A model generated the notes under the pieces. It was not told the DNA's origin, did no database searches, and was given only the letters and a program-made list of their open reading frames with translations. A stretch of DNA of 64,000 bases, taken from the NCBI RefSeq assembly GCF_009882945.1, contig NZ_WTUY01000004.1, forward strand, positions 735,341 to 799,340. The letters are read 5' to 3'. The position numbers were made by a program, and so were the translations under genes. Below are positions 42,671-51,567 of this stretch, piece after piece; within the stretch, counting starts at the first letter, position 1; every line of letters begins with the position of its first letter. Source of the DNA: Alcanivorax sp. DP30 (GTDB lineage: Bacteria; Pseudomonadota; Gammaproteobacteria; Pseudomonadales; Alcanivoracaceae).

Positions 42671-44142
42671 TTTTGCCCTCCGTTTCTTTTGTCTGAGTGA
42701 GCAGGGTGGTGGTCTTGTCTTTGGTCCAGACGCGCAAACGGCTGCGCCTCTTCCAGTTCAAAGGCCAGCTCCAGCAGGGTGCGTTCGTCGCCGTGACGTC
42801 CATTTAGCTGTACGCCAATAGGCAGGCCGGTGAGTGTCTGACCCAGAGGCAGGGAGAGGCCGGGGCTGCCGGCGGCGTTGTTGGCCGGGGTGAAGCTGGT
42901 GTAGCGCAGTAGTCGCTCAAGGTGGGTATCGAAATCCACCTCGGGACCCAGATAACCCAGTTCCGGTGTGGTGTGCGCCAGCACCGGGGTGAGCACCACA
43001 TCATATTGATTAAACACCTCTGCATAGTGAGCCTGGCTTTTTTTCAGCTGGCGCAGCATGCCCGGGGTTTTCAGAAAACGTTGCCGATAGTAACGGGCAA
43101 GCCCCAGGGTCAGTGGATCCAGTTGCTGGCTGTCAAAGCCCTGGGAGAAAAGTGCGTTGCCAAATTTACTGACAAAGAAGGCGAGCATGGCCCAATAGAG
43201 AAGAAAGTCGTCCACGAAGCGCTGGGGCAGGTTGATGTGGGCAATATCCACATGGTGGCCCATGTCACTGAGTTTTTTTGCGGTATTTTCCACGGCCAGA
43301 CGAGTCTGCGGGCAAGTGCTCTCACCGGTGATGGAGTCCACCATCAGGCCAATGCGCAAACGTTTGCGGCTCGGCCCACGAATCTCGCCCAGTGGTGGAA
43401 GCTTGGGGTTGCGATAGTATTTTTCGGCTTCCATGAAGAAGTTGGCGGTATCTCGCACCGTGCGGGTGAGGACACCATCACTGACGATGTTAACAGGCAG
43501 ACCCTTGGCGGCTTCCTGGGTGACAAGTCGGCCGCGGGTGGATTTCAGGCCGACCAGCCCGCAGACCGCCGCAGGGATACGAATAGAGCCGCCGCCGTCA
43601 TTGCCGTGGGCGATGGGGATAGCCCCGGCAGCCACCAGGGCGGCACTGCCTCCGGAGGAACCGCCGGCGGAATGATCCAGGTGCCAGGGATTGCGAGTGG
43701 CGGGCGTATGGGCCATTTCCGTGGAAGCAGTAAACCCAAAGGCGGGCAGGGTGCTCTTGCCCAACAAGTTGAAGCCCTGGGCAAGGTACTGTTTGGCCAG
43801 TGCGCTGGTTTTTTTCATGGGTTTGCTGCCCAAAGCCGCACTGCCGTGACAGGTGGCCAGACCACGCAGGTCGATGTTGTCCTTGATCAGGCTGGGGACG
43901 CCAGCGAAAAATCCGTTGAAGGTCTTGTGCTCGGCACGATGGCGGGCTTCCTGAAAGGTGTTGAGCACCAGCCCACTCAGGTCACCGGCGGCGTTGAGCC
44001 GCGCAATGGCGGCTTCGGTGACTTCTGCAGACGTGATTTCTCCTTGCCGCAAGCGCTGGCCAAGTTCAGTGGCATCACTGGTGCCGAGGGCGTCGTCGCT
44101 GTAAACATGCAGGCGCGATCGAAGAGGGGTATGGGTTGTCAT
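42667..44142 (-). CDS. Amidase-signature family amidohydrolase
   Basis: A 491-residue amidase. The Ser-cisSer-Lys triad is visible: Lys in PSLIKDNIDL (~residue 88), cis-Ser and nucleophile Ser in HSAGGSSGGSAALVAAG (~155-171) with GNDGGGSIRIPAAVCGL following. Similar proteins include 6-aminohexanoate cyclic-dimer hydrolases and fatty-acid amide hydrolases. It is cotranscribed with the SDR, suggesting breakdown of an amide and oxidation or reduction of the product. The natural amide is not identifiable. Confidence 0.85.
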   Translation of the reverse strand: MTTHTPLRSRLHVYSDDALGTSDATELGQRLRQGEITSAEVTEAAIARLNAAGDLSGLVLNTFQEARHRAEHKTFNGFFAGVPSLIKDNIDLRGLATCHGSAALGSKPMKKTSALAKQYLAQGFNLLGKSTLPAFGFTASTEMAHTPATRNPWHLDHSAGGSSGGSAALVAAGAIPIAHGNDGGGSIRIPAAVCGLVGLKSTRGRLVTQEAAKGLPVNIVSDGVLTRTVRDTANFFMEAEKYYRNPKLPPLGEIRGPSRKRLRIGLMVDSITGESTCPQTRLAVENTAKKLSDMGHHVDIAHINLPQRFVDDFLLYWAMLAFFVSKFGNALFSQGFDSQQLDPLTLGLARYYRQRFLKTPGMLRQLKKSQAHYAEVFNQYDVVLTPVLAHTTPELGYLGPEVDFDTHLERLLRYTSFTPANNAAGSPGLSLPLGQTLTGLPIGVQLNGRHGDERTLLELAFELEEAQPFARLDQRQDHHPAHSDKRNGGQK

Positions 44143-44214
44143 TATTAAAGGTCTCGTTGCGCACGTTATTTGGCACGAGTGTACCTATTTGTTCGGGTTC
44201 GAATAGGCCAATCG

Positions 44215-45045
44215 TCAGTTGCGTGCGCGTTCAACCCGTTTGTGCTGCGCCAGTAAAAGCCGGGCCAGATCGGTGAGTTCGGCAATGCTGCCGACTACCG
44301 CATCCGGGCGGTGGGGGTGCTTGATGGTGTCGGGGAAAATCTTGTCCAGCCAGTTCTGGTCCCAGCCGGCACCGTTGTAGAAGATGGAGGTGATGTTGGC
44401 TTCCTTGGCGGCGATCACGTCGGTGGTGCTGTCTCCGAGATACCAGCAGTTACGGCTGGGACGTTGGCCCAGTGCCTCAAGTGCTTTCAGCAACATGTCC
44501 GGTGCCGGTTTGCGTCTGCCCACATCGCTCCCGCAGACCACCACATCGAACAGGTCTTCCCAGCCGGTGCCGTCCACCAGTGCCAGTTCGTGTTCGAGAA
44601 AATCCCGTTTTCGGTTGGAAATCAGGCCGGTTTTGATGCCGAGGGCACGGAGGTGTTCCAGTTGTTCGCGAATTCCGTCTTCCATGGGGAAGACATCCTC
44701 CACGTATTTTTTGTAGGCGTTGTCGAAAGCCTGATGGGCGCGGGCCTTGGCATCCTGATCACTGCCAAACAGCACTTCGAAAATATCGGTACGGGAAATC
44801 TTGCGTTGGGCCACGATCTTGGGGTGAAGACGGTTATGGTCCTTCACGTAGATCAGCAGTTTTGCATCTTCAATGGTCTTGGAATCGTCCGGGTCGAGCA
44901 GGTTATCCCACAGTTCCAGTTCCCTGAGGCGAGGCAGCACATCATCCACGGCGTGATACATGGCGTCGTGGGTGTCCACCAGGGTGGCATGCCAGTCCAG
45001 CAGGATGGTTTCAGGATGGGCTTCGGGCAGTTGCAGTATGCTCAT
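44215..45045 (-). CDS. HAD-family hydrolase
   Basis: A 276-residue haloacid-dehalogenase-fold protein. Motif I is LLDWHATLVDT (the usual DxDGT reads D-W-H), motif II is GLISNRKRD, the conserved lysine is in GRRKPAPDM, and motif III is YLGDSTTDVIAAKEA. It thus looks like a phosphoglycolate-phosphatase-type cap C1 enzyme with the second aspartate replaced by histidine, which would alter proton transfer. ATG 45045 is used; longer frames overlap the porin's upstream region. Substrate unknown. Confidence 0.82.
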   Translation of the reverse strand: MSILQLPEAHPETILLDWHATLVDTHDAMYHAVDDVLPRLRELELWDNLLDPDDSKTIEDAKLLIYVKDHNRLHPKIVAQRKISRTDIFEVLFGSDQDAKARAHQAFDNAYKKYVEDVFPMEDGIREQLEHLRALGIKTGLISNRKRDFLEHELALVDGTGWEDLFDVVVCGSDVGRRKPAPDMLLKALEALGQRPSRNCWYLGDSTTDVIAAKEANITSIFYNGAGWDQNWLDKIFPDTIKHPHRPDAVVGSIAELTDLARLLLAQHKRVERARN

Positions 45046-45285
45046 TGACGAATTCCTGGTGCCAAACGTTGATAGAAACCCATAGTGATTACAGTGTGAG
45101 GCTGTCGTCAAAAATGTCCCGTGATGTGTTGTCATTTTTTGGACGCAATTGCGCACCGCTATGGTGACTATCATTCAAATCTATGTTCATATCAGGCTTG
45201 GAACAGATGCAACACTTTAGTGCCACTGCTGCTGATTCCGTGCCAGGGAGAGGCGGCTGACCAAGAACAACCAGGGATGAACATC

Positions 45286-46455
45286 ATGGGCAAGACTTTT
45301 CCTCTCAAGGGCCTCGGCGCAGCTATGCTGGTGGCACCTCTCGCGTGTTTGGCAGCAGATTCCGATTCCTCCTTTGAAGTCTATGGCTTCGGGATGGTGG
45401 ATTATGTACAAGGCTTTGATCGTGTTACTCCCGAATGGGAAGACACCCTGCGTCCGGGCCGAATTCCCTATAATCAGGATGCTGTGGGCAGTGATGGCCA
45501 AGCGGTACTCAGTGTGCGTCAGAGTCGCCTTGGTGTGAATGCCAGCACCATGGCTGGAGACAGCCCACTGACCACCAAATTCGAATTCGACATGTTTGGA
45601 GTCGGTGCCGACGAAGGCCAGACGACGATTCGTTTGCGCCATGCCTACGGGGAATGGAAATCCATTCTTGCCGGTCAGACCAACAGTGTGTTCATGGATG
45701 GCTCCGTGTTCCCCAACACCATTGATTACTGGGGGCCTTCCGGCATGGTGTTCCTGCGTAATCCGCAGATTCGATGGACGCCAATCCAGGGTGAGTCCTC
45801 GTTTGCTGTGGCCATCGAAAATCCCGGCAGCGGGGTGGACAGTGGCAATGACCCCAACGCTACCTCCGGTGATGACGAGTACCCGGATCTGACCGCGCAC
45901 TTCCGCCAGGAAAGCGACTGGGGTCATTTCCAGGTCGCCGGCATCCTGCGTCAGGTGGGTTATGACACACCCGGTGGGCTGGACGGTGAGCCGGATGACA
46001 GTGAGTTGGGCTGGGGTGTAAACCTGACAGGCACCATCAACATGTTTGAGAAAGACCGCCTTATTCTCGGCGTGGTTCACGGTGAGGGTATTTCCAACTA
46101 CATGAATGATGGCGGTGTCGACATGGCACCCGATGGTGATGCGGCCGATCCGGACTACAAGGTAGTGCCGCTTACCGGTTTAGTCGCTTATTACGATCAT
46201 TACTGGAACGACCAATACAGTTCTTCCATCGGATACAGCTCCACGGAAATCGATAACATGGATTTTCAGACGGCAGACGCCTTTGAGAAGGGCGAATATG
46301 CCTCTGTGAACTTGCTGCACACCCCTAACGACAAAGTGCTGATGGGCGTGGAATACCTGTATGGCAAGCGTACGGCGAATGATGGCACTACGGGCTTCGA
46401 TCGTCGCGTCCAGTTCAGTGTCAAATACAGCTTCTCCAGCGGAAACCTGTTGTAA
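45286..46455 (+). CDS. DcaP-like outer-membrane porin
   Basis: A 389-residue outer-membrane protein with a signal peptide (ending CLAA) and alternating amphipathic strands throughout. Segments SVRQSRLGVNAS, LRHAYGEWKSILAGQTNSVFMDGSVFPNTIDYWGP and GYSSTEIDNMDF match DcaP-type trimeric porins, which transport dicarboxylates or aromatic acids. The ATG at 45286 has AGGG upstream at good spacing. A glutaminase gene follows after 35 bases, suggesting a shared role in amino acid uptake and use. Confidence 0.75.
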   Translation: MGKTFPLKGLGAAMLVAPLACLAADSDSSFEVYGFGMVDYVQGFDRVTPEWEDTLRPGRIPYNQDAVGSDGQAVLSVRQSRLGVNASTMAGDSPLTTKFEFDMFGVGADEGQTTIRLRHAYGEWKSILAGQTNSVFMDGSVFPNTIDYWGPSGMVFLRNPQIRWTPIQGESSFAVAIENPGSGVDSGNDPNATSGDDEYPDLTAHFRQESDWGHFQVAGILRQVGYDTPGGLDGEPDDSELGWGVNLTGTINMFEKDRLILGVVHGEGISNYMNDGGVDMAPDGDAADPDYKVVPLTGLVAYYDHYWNDQYSSSIGYSSTEIDNMDFQTADAFEKGEYASVNLLHTPNDKVLMGVEYLYGKRTANDGTTGFDRRVQFSVKYSFSSGNLL

Positions 46456-46490
46456 GCAAACGAAAGAATGACTCAGAGGGAGCATGAGCA

Positions 46491-47552
46491 ATGCAATATA
46501 CACATAAATTTTTCAGCCTGATGTTTGCAGGCATGCTGGCCATGGCCAGTGCCAGCTGCTCGGCTGAATCCGACGCAACTGCTGCCACCGGTCCGGTGGA
46601 CAGCAAACTGACTGAAAAGAACATCAACGCCGAATTGAAGAAGGCCTATGACAAGTACAAGGGCCTGAAAGAAGGTGCCAACGCGGATTACATCCCGGCG
46701 CTGGACAAGGTGGATTCCAACATCTTCGGTATCGTACTGGTGACCGTGGACGGCAAGGTCTACAGCGTGGGCGATATTGATTCCCAGGTCTCCATTCAGT
46801 CCATCTCCAAAGTCTTCACCATGGCCAAGGTGACTGAAGAGAAAGGCATTGATGCGCTGCCCAAGAACGTGGGTGTGGATGCCACCGGACAGGTGTTCAA
46901 CTCCATCTACGCCATCGAGCAGAACCAGGGCCACGAGATGAACCCGCTGGTGAATGCCGGTGCCATCACCACTACCAGCATGGTGTCAGGCAAGAGCTAC
47001 AACGAGATCTGGAACAAGATCCTCGGTTACTACAGCGACTTTGCCGGTCGCGAGCTGACAGTGCTGGAAGATATTTACAAGTCTGAAGCCGCCACCAACC
47101 AGCGTAACCAGGCTATCGCCCACCTGATGTATGCCTATGGCCACATCGAGGGAGATCCGCTGCAAGCCACCGACATCTATACCCGTCAGTGTTCTGTCGG
47201 TGTGAATGCCAAGGATCTGGGCATGATGGCGGCGACTCTGGCCAATGCCGGTACCAACCCGGTGACGGGCAAGCAGCTGGTGAAGCCGGAAGACATGCCG
47301 GAGATCCTGGCGGTGATGGCCACCGCTGGCCTGTATGATGATGCCGGTAAGTGGCTGTACAAGACCGGCCTGCCTGCCAAGAGTGGTGTTGGCGGTGGTA
47401 TCATTGCCGTTTCCCCGGGCAAGTTCGGTATTGCGGCGATTTCCCCGCCGCTGGATGCGGCCGGTAACAGCGTGCGCGCCCAGAAAGCCATTGCCGATAT
47501 CTCCGCCGCGCTGGGTGGTAATCCCTACGAGACTCAACCCTACGGTAAGTAA
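46491..47552 (+). CDS. glsA: Exported glutaminase
   Basis: A 353-residue serine-type glutaminase (glutamine to glutamate plus ammonia), beta-lactamase-like fold. The catalytic SxxK is SISK in VSIQSISKVFTMAK; MNPLVNAGAI and GVGGGIIAVSPGKFGIA are family signatures. Unusually it starts with a clear signal peptide (MFAGMLAMASASCS), with Cys after ASAS, so it acts in the periplasm or outside. Typical bacterial GlsA lack this leader. AGAGGGAG precedes the ATG. The porin upstream and DUF481 protein downstream may form one unit. Confidence 0.9.
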   Translation: MQYTHKFFSLMFAGMLAMASASCSAESDATAATGPVDSKLTEKNINAELKKAYDKYKGLKEGANADYIPALDKVDSNIFGIVLVTVDGKVYSVGDIDSQVSIQSISKVFTMAKVTEEKGIDALPKNVGVDATGQVFNSIYAIEQNQGHEMNPLVNAGAITTTSMVSGKSYNEIWNKILGYYSDFAGRELTVLEDIYKSEAATNQRNQAIAHLMYAYGHIEGDPLQATDIYTRQCSVGVNAKDLGMMAATLANAGTNPVTGKQLVKPEDMPEILAVMATAGLYDDAGKWLYKTGLPAKSGVGGGIIAVSPGKFGIAAISPPLDAAGNSVRAQKAIADISAALGGNPYETQPYGK

Positions 47553-47569
47553 TGACTGATGTCGTCTCT

Positions 47570-47655
47570 GCCGGACCGGCACTGCCGGTTCCGGCCTCAA
47601 TGCCCTGCTACAAGACAGGCATGATGAAAAAGGCAGCCTTTCTGGCTGCCTCTTT
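47570..47655 (+). other. Two hairpins spanning the glsA-DUF481 junction
   Basis: Hairpin 1 is GCCGGACCGGCA / TGCCGGTTCCGGC (47570-47595). Hairpin 2 is AGGCAGCC / GGCTGCCT with a 5-base loop and a following CTTTCGTT (47627-47655); it lies within the signal-peptide codons of the DUF481 gene. The second has terminator shape. Either may lower expression of the DUF481 gene relative to glsA. Confidence 0.4.
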
Positions 47656-48721
47656 CGTTGTGGCTGCGATGCCTGTTTGTGCATACGCCGAACAGACCTT
47701 TGATAGCGCCGCCAAACCCCCGGAAACCTGGACGCCACCCCTGTTCGACGTGCAGCAGTGGGACTGGATTCAGGTGGATACCGGTGAGTGGGTAAAGGGG
47801 CGCCTCAAGGTATTGCATGATGAGTCCGTAGAGATCGACAGTGATCATTTCGACCTGATTTCCATCGACTGGGAAGACATTGCCTATATCCGCACCGGAC
47901 GTGTCATGTCGGTATTGCTTGAAGGTGGCGAGGTGGTGCTCGGTCGGCTGACAACGGTCAATGGCAGGCTGCTGGTGGGTGGCGAGGAAGTCACCTTCGA
48001 GGAGGTGGTTGGCATTGCCAGTGCTTCCCCTCGTGAGTTTGATCTCTGGTCTGCCGATGTGTCCGTGGGTTTGAATTTTCGCAGCGGTAACGTGGAGCAA
48101 AAGGACCTGAATACCAAGATGGTTCTGAAGCGTCGCACAGTGAAGAACAACACACGGATGAGCTATACCGGGAATTATTCCGAGTCTTCATCGGAGCAAA
48201 TAGCCAACAATCATACCGCTGAAGCGTCGCACGATTACCGGATCAGTAAGCGCTGGTTTTTTCGGCCAGTGCAGGCCCAGTATTATCGCGATCCCTTCCA
48301 GAACCGGGCGGCAGAGTGGACGCTAGGATTTGGAGGCGGCTATCAGATTTTTGATACCCCGAAACTGGACTGGAGCATTGCAGCGGGGCCGGGTTACCAG
48401 CGAACCGAGTATGTGGACGTGGCACCCGGAGAAGATAGAACCGTTTCGACACCGGCGTTTCTGATTGGCAGCTTTTATGACAGCGAAATCACCGAGAATA
48501 TCGATTTTATTGCCGAGTACCAGGTAACCCTTACGGAGCCCAAGGGCGGGCGAGCCAAACATGATTTTTACATGGCACTGGATGTGGATCTGACCAGTCG
48601 CCTGGATCTCCGTCTTGCGGGCACCTGGAAACGCATCGAAACTCCGCAGCCGGATAGTGATGGCATTACCCCAGAGAAGGATGACTTTACCGCAACCCTG
48701 GGCTTGTCGCTGGAAATCTGA
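47621..48721 (+). CDS. DUF481 outer-membrane protein
   Basis: A 366-residue protein with signal peptide (MMKKAAFLAASFVVAAMPVCAYA) followed by a domain of ~100 residues, then DVSVGLNFRSGNVEQKDLNTKMVLKRRT, the start of the DUF481 beta-barrel (YdiY-like). The C-terminal DFTATLGLSLEI ends with a hydrophobic strand. A frame start at 47552 exists, but the signal peptide begins at 47621, so I use that ATG. It is 69 bp after glsA. Function of DUF481 proteins is unknown; some are acid-inducible. Confidence 0.75.
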   Translation: MMKKAAFLAASFVVAAMPVCAYAEQTFDSAAKPPETWTPPLFDVQQWDWIQVDTGEWVKGRLKVLHDESVEIDSDHFDLISIDWEDIAYIRTGRVMSVLLEGGEVVLGRLTTVNGRLLVGGEEVTFEEVVGIASASPREFDLWSADVSVGLNFRSGNVEQKDLNTKMVLKRRTVKNNTRMSYTGNYSESSSEQIANNHTAEASHDYRISKRWFFRPVQAQYYRDPFQNRAAEWTLGFGGGYQIFDTPKLDWSIAAGPGYQRTEYVDVAPGEDRTVSTPAFLIGSFYDSEITENIDFIAEYQVTLTEPKGGRAKHDFYMALDVDLTSRLDLRLAGTWKRIETPQPDSDGITPEKDDFTATLGLSLEI

Positions 48722-49038
48722 ACCCCCCGCTTCGACTATCCGGTCTTGCGCTCTTTCCTGCAGAAGTCCGGTTTGTCCAGAAGAATGGACGGCAGAAGTG
48801 TGCACCTCGGTCATTCGCTCAGGCAATCTGATCGCCGGCAAACCGGAAACGCGCCTCTTTGTTTAACGCATCAACGTGGGCAGGTACTAGCTTTTTGGCT
48901 AAGCAAATCTGGATTGGCTTTAGGCTGGAAAGATAGAATTCTTGAAAAAAACGTTACCCCAGTCGCTTTCGCTAGAATGGGAAATGTGACGGATCTATGC
49001 TCAGTATAGATCTCAGGCGCCATTCAGGAGGCGTTGTC
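48722..49038. other. 317-bp gap upstream of the secreted hydrolase
   Basis: No gene is visible. The only structure is a dyad GATCTAT / ATAGATC (48992-48998 with 49006-49012), 27 bases before the start of the next gene, which may be an operator or leader hairpin. An AT-rich stretch around 48940 could hold a promoter; hexamers cannot be assigned. Confidence 0.4.
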
Positions 49039-50697
49039 ATGAAGCGTTTAAGGACGCTGCTGACGGGGTGTTTTCCGATTTTTTTGACTGTTATCGCGAG
49101 TGGCCCCGTCCTGGCAGCAATGGATTTCCAGGTGCGAATACTCGCTGTCGGAGAGGGCAATGTGGTGCCTCCCGGTGAGCCCTTTCCGATTCGCTATGTG
49201 GTAACCGCCAATAGTTATTCCAGTCACTATTACTATGTTGATGGTGTACTCAGGAAAACCCGCAGCAACAGCAGTACGGGTTCACAGGCGGGAGAATTCT
49301 CGGTGACTTACCCCGGCGGATTTTCCGACGGTGACAGGAAAACGATTGCCATTTGTCTGCAGCATGATGGTGATCTGGTCTGCGATGAGATCAGTATTCG
49401 TGCCGGTCAGGTATTGCAACTGGATCAGGCGGTGGAAGTGCACACCGTCGGTATCAACAATCATGTGCCTGCTGGCCAGCCCTTCGACATTTCCTATGAC
49501 GTGTTAAAGCCCGGCAGCTCAAGTCATTACTACTATGTGGATGGGAGTCTGGCTGCTACGCAAAGCAAGGGCAGCAATGATGGTGGGGAGTTTTCCATTA
49601 CCTACCCCTGGGGGCTGGCGGTGGGTGAGAGTACCCATGTGAGGATTTGTGTGGACACAGCTGCAGAGCAGGCCTGTGGTGAGAAGCTGATTACGGGTGG
49701 CCCTGCGCCTGCAGGTGCCGACGCGCCGGCTGCCTTTGATGCAGATGTGATGAATGATCACTTTGTGACGTATGGAAGCTGTAACCCGGTTTGCGGTTAT
49801 TACGAAAATATTTATTACGGCGACAGCTCGGTGAGCTGGTTGCCAATTGTGGGGCCGGATAGTGAGCCCAATGGGCTGCGAATCGACGTGTATTACCCCA
49901 CCCAGGATGGCAGGGTGCATAGCGGTAGTGAAACCAACACTCTGGTGATCTATGCCCATTCGGCAAACCATACCAAGGAAACCATGCTGGGTCCCAAAAA
50001 GGGAACTTTGGCATCGTATCTTGATATCGAAGGTGGAGGGGCTGGCGGCGTTACGGTAGCGGCACTGGATTTTCGACATCCCGCGAAGGATATTGATGAA
50101 AACGGTTATCCTGTTTCAAAGGATGACATGAGCCATGCCATCCAGTTCTTTCGCTATTATGCGGATGTCTTCAAGATCAATCCTGATGATATTTTTATTA
50201 CTGGTTCGTCGCTGGGTGCCGGTGCAGGTATCCATGCTGCAGTGAAGGAGATTGCCAATCCTGATGATCCCTCACCGGTACGTCGGGTTTCCTCTCGCGT
50301 TCGAGGGGCATTCCTTGCCACAGGGCAAAGCTCCTTTTCTCCACAATGGTTTCGACGTAATTTTCTGGAAGAGGAAGTCTGGCCTTATTACCAGCCTGAT
50401 TTCTATGATGACGAGGAGCGTTCCATCTACGGTCACGCGGTGGCGGACGTAGATGAAAATTCGCCGATCCTTGAGCTTGGCTATGAAGCTGATTTCATTG
50501 ATCACAAGGTCACGGCCAGCGAAAAAAGCAACAAGGAGGTCGATCTGACTCACTTGCCGAATTACGGTCTGACCATACTGAACCAATACAAGCTACACGG
50601 TATTGATGACCGGATCATGGTGCGGGAAAGCTATGGTGGGTCTTTCGGGGGAGATTCTACCCGGTTCATCATGCGGAACCGTATATCGGGGGACTGA
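49039..50697 (+). CDS. Secreted alpha/beta hydrolase with tandem ~100-residue N-terminal repeats
   Basis: A 552-residue exported protein with signal peptide (residues 1-27, ending VLAA). Two successive repeats follow, exactly 100 residues apart: SHYYYVDG occurs at 62-69 and 162-169, each preceded by PxGxPFxIxY and followed by GEFSVTYP or GEFSITYP and a Cys pair. These look like Ig-like substrate-binding or adhesion domains. The C-terminal half is an alpha/beta hydrolase with nucleophile elbow GSSLGAG (Ser391). ATG 49039 has AGGAG upstream. The substrate is unknown; an extracellular ester or polymer is likely. Confidence 0.75.
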   Translation: MKRLRTLLTGCFPIFLTVIASGPVLAAMDFQVRILAVGEGNVVPPGEPFPIRYVVTANSYSSHYYYVDGVLRKTRSNSSTGSQAGEFSVTYPGGFSDGDRKTIAICLQHDGDLVCDEISIRAGQVLQLDQAVEVHTVGINNHVPAGQPFDISYDVLKPGSSSHYYYVDGSLAATQSKGSNDGGEFSITYPWGLAVGESTHVRICVDTAAEQACGEKLITGGPAPAGADAPAAFDADVMNDHFVTYGSCNPVCGYYENIYYGDSSVSWLPIVGPDSEPNGLRIDVYYPTQDGRVHSGSETNTLVIYAHSANHTKETMLGPKKGTLASYLDIEGGGAGGVTVAALDFRHPAKDIDENGYPVSKDDMSHAIQFFRYYADVFKINPDDIFITGSSLGAGAGIHAAVKEIANPDDPSPVRRVSSRVRGAFLATGQSSFSPQWFRRNFLEEEVWPYYQPDFYDDEERSIYGHAVADVDENSPILELGYEADFIDHKVTASEKSNKEVDLTHLPNYGLTILNQYKLHGIDDRIMVRESYGGSFGGDSTRFIMRNRISGD

Positions 50698-50706
50698 AAT
50701 AGCAAT

Positions 50707-50805
50707 GAGTGGCGAGTTACGAGTTACGAAAATCAAAACCTGCATGGGGATAAATGTTCTCCGCTCTTGAATTTCGCAACTCGCAACTCGTGACTCGTAA
50801 CTCGC
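50707..50805. repeat. Heptad inverted element, GAGTTNC arms, hydrolase to peroxiredoxin
   Basis: Left arm 50707-50734 (units GGCGAGT, TACGAGT, TACGAAA) and right arm 50769-50805 (reverse: GAGTTAC, GAGTCAC, GAGTTGC, GAGTTGC, GAAA). The core is short (~34 bp) and without a clear stem. This is the rightmost heptad element found in the window. Confidence 0.75.
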
Positions 50806-50835
50806 TTCTTTGGATTTTCAGACGTCAGGCAATAA

Positions 50836-51309
50836 TTACAACTGCGCCAGCACCGTCTCGGCGCTGCTCTTGTCCACGCCTTTATCATCAACGCCGATGT
50901 ATTCCACCACGCCATCGTTAACGATCATGGCAAAACGTTTGCTGCGTGGGCCCATGCCGAAGCCGCTGGCATCCAGTTCCAGGCCCAGTGCTCGGGTGAA
51001 GTCCGCATTGCCATCGGCCAGCATGGTGATGTGCTCGGCATTCTGGTCTTTTTGCCAGGCATCCATCACAAAGGCATCGTTCACCGCCATGCAGGCAATG
51101 GCATCTACCTTTTCAAGCAAGGCATCGGCATTGACCACAAAGCCGGGCATGTGGGTGTTTGAGCAGCCGGGAGTAAAGGCGCCGGGTACTGCAAACAAGA
51201 CAACCTTGCGGCCTTTGAAAAAGGCGCCGGTATCCAGATCTTCCGGGCCATTGTCTCCATTGGTCTTGATGGTAACGGCGGGTAGGGTGTCGCCTTGGGA
51301 AATGCTCAT
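50836..51309 (-). CDS. Peroxiredoxin, Prx5 type
   Basis: A 157-residue thiol peroxidase. The peroxidatic-cysteine motif VPGAFTPGCSNTHMPGF (residues ~41-57) is diagnostic of Prx5/AhpE-like enzymes, which reduce H2O2 and alkyl hydroperoxides using glutathione, glutaredoxin or thioredoxin. GFGMGPRSKRFAMIV is the other family signature. The Cys at ~73 may be resolving. It is divergent from the glycosyltransferase cluster across ~258 bases with no other gene. Confidence 0.9.
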   Translation of the reverse strand: MSISQGDTLPAVTIKTNGDNGPEDLDTGAFFKGRKVVLFAVPGAFTPGCSNTHMPGFVVNADALLEKVDAIACMAVNDAFVMDAWQKDQNAEHITMLADGNADFTRALGLELDASGFGMGPRSKRFAMIVNDGVVEYIGVDDKGVDKSSAETVLAQL

Positions 51310-51567
51310 GGTGGCTCCTTCAGAATCGCTGAAAAAATAACGCGTGGACTCACACTGTGGGGGTCTTGGTTGTCGAGTTCAAGTAAACCATGACACAGGT
51401 GAAGACAGGAAAAATCCAGGTGTCGGTGTCTCCACGGTTTTCTCATTTTTGCTTTCGGGCAGCGCTGCGGGGGCGTGCTTTGCCAGTGGATCGGCTATTG
51501 CCTCTTGCCTGCGCTGACGGGAAACGCCACTCTGTGGCGGGATTGATGATTGGGGGCGGGGGTGTAA

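Noticed and set aside
42922-44148. A 408-codon open frame on the plus strand
   Set aside because: It is antisense to the amidase, which has an intact catalytic triad and an operon partner. No motif in the plus frame.
46491-46580. Lipoprotein anchor for the glutaminase
   Set aside because: A Cys follows SAS, but position -3 is Ser rather than Leu, a weak lipobox. I describe it only as exported.
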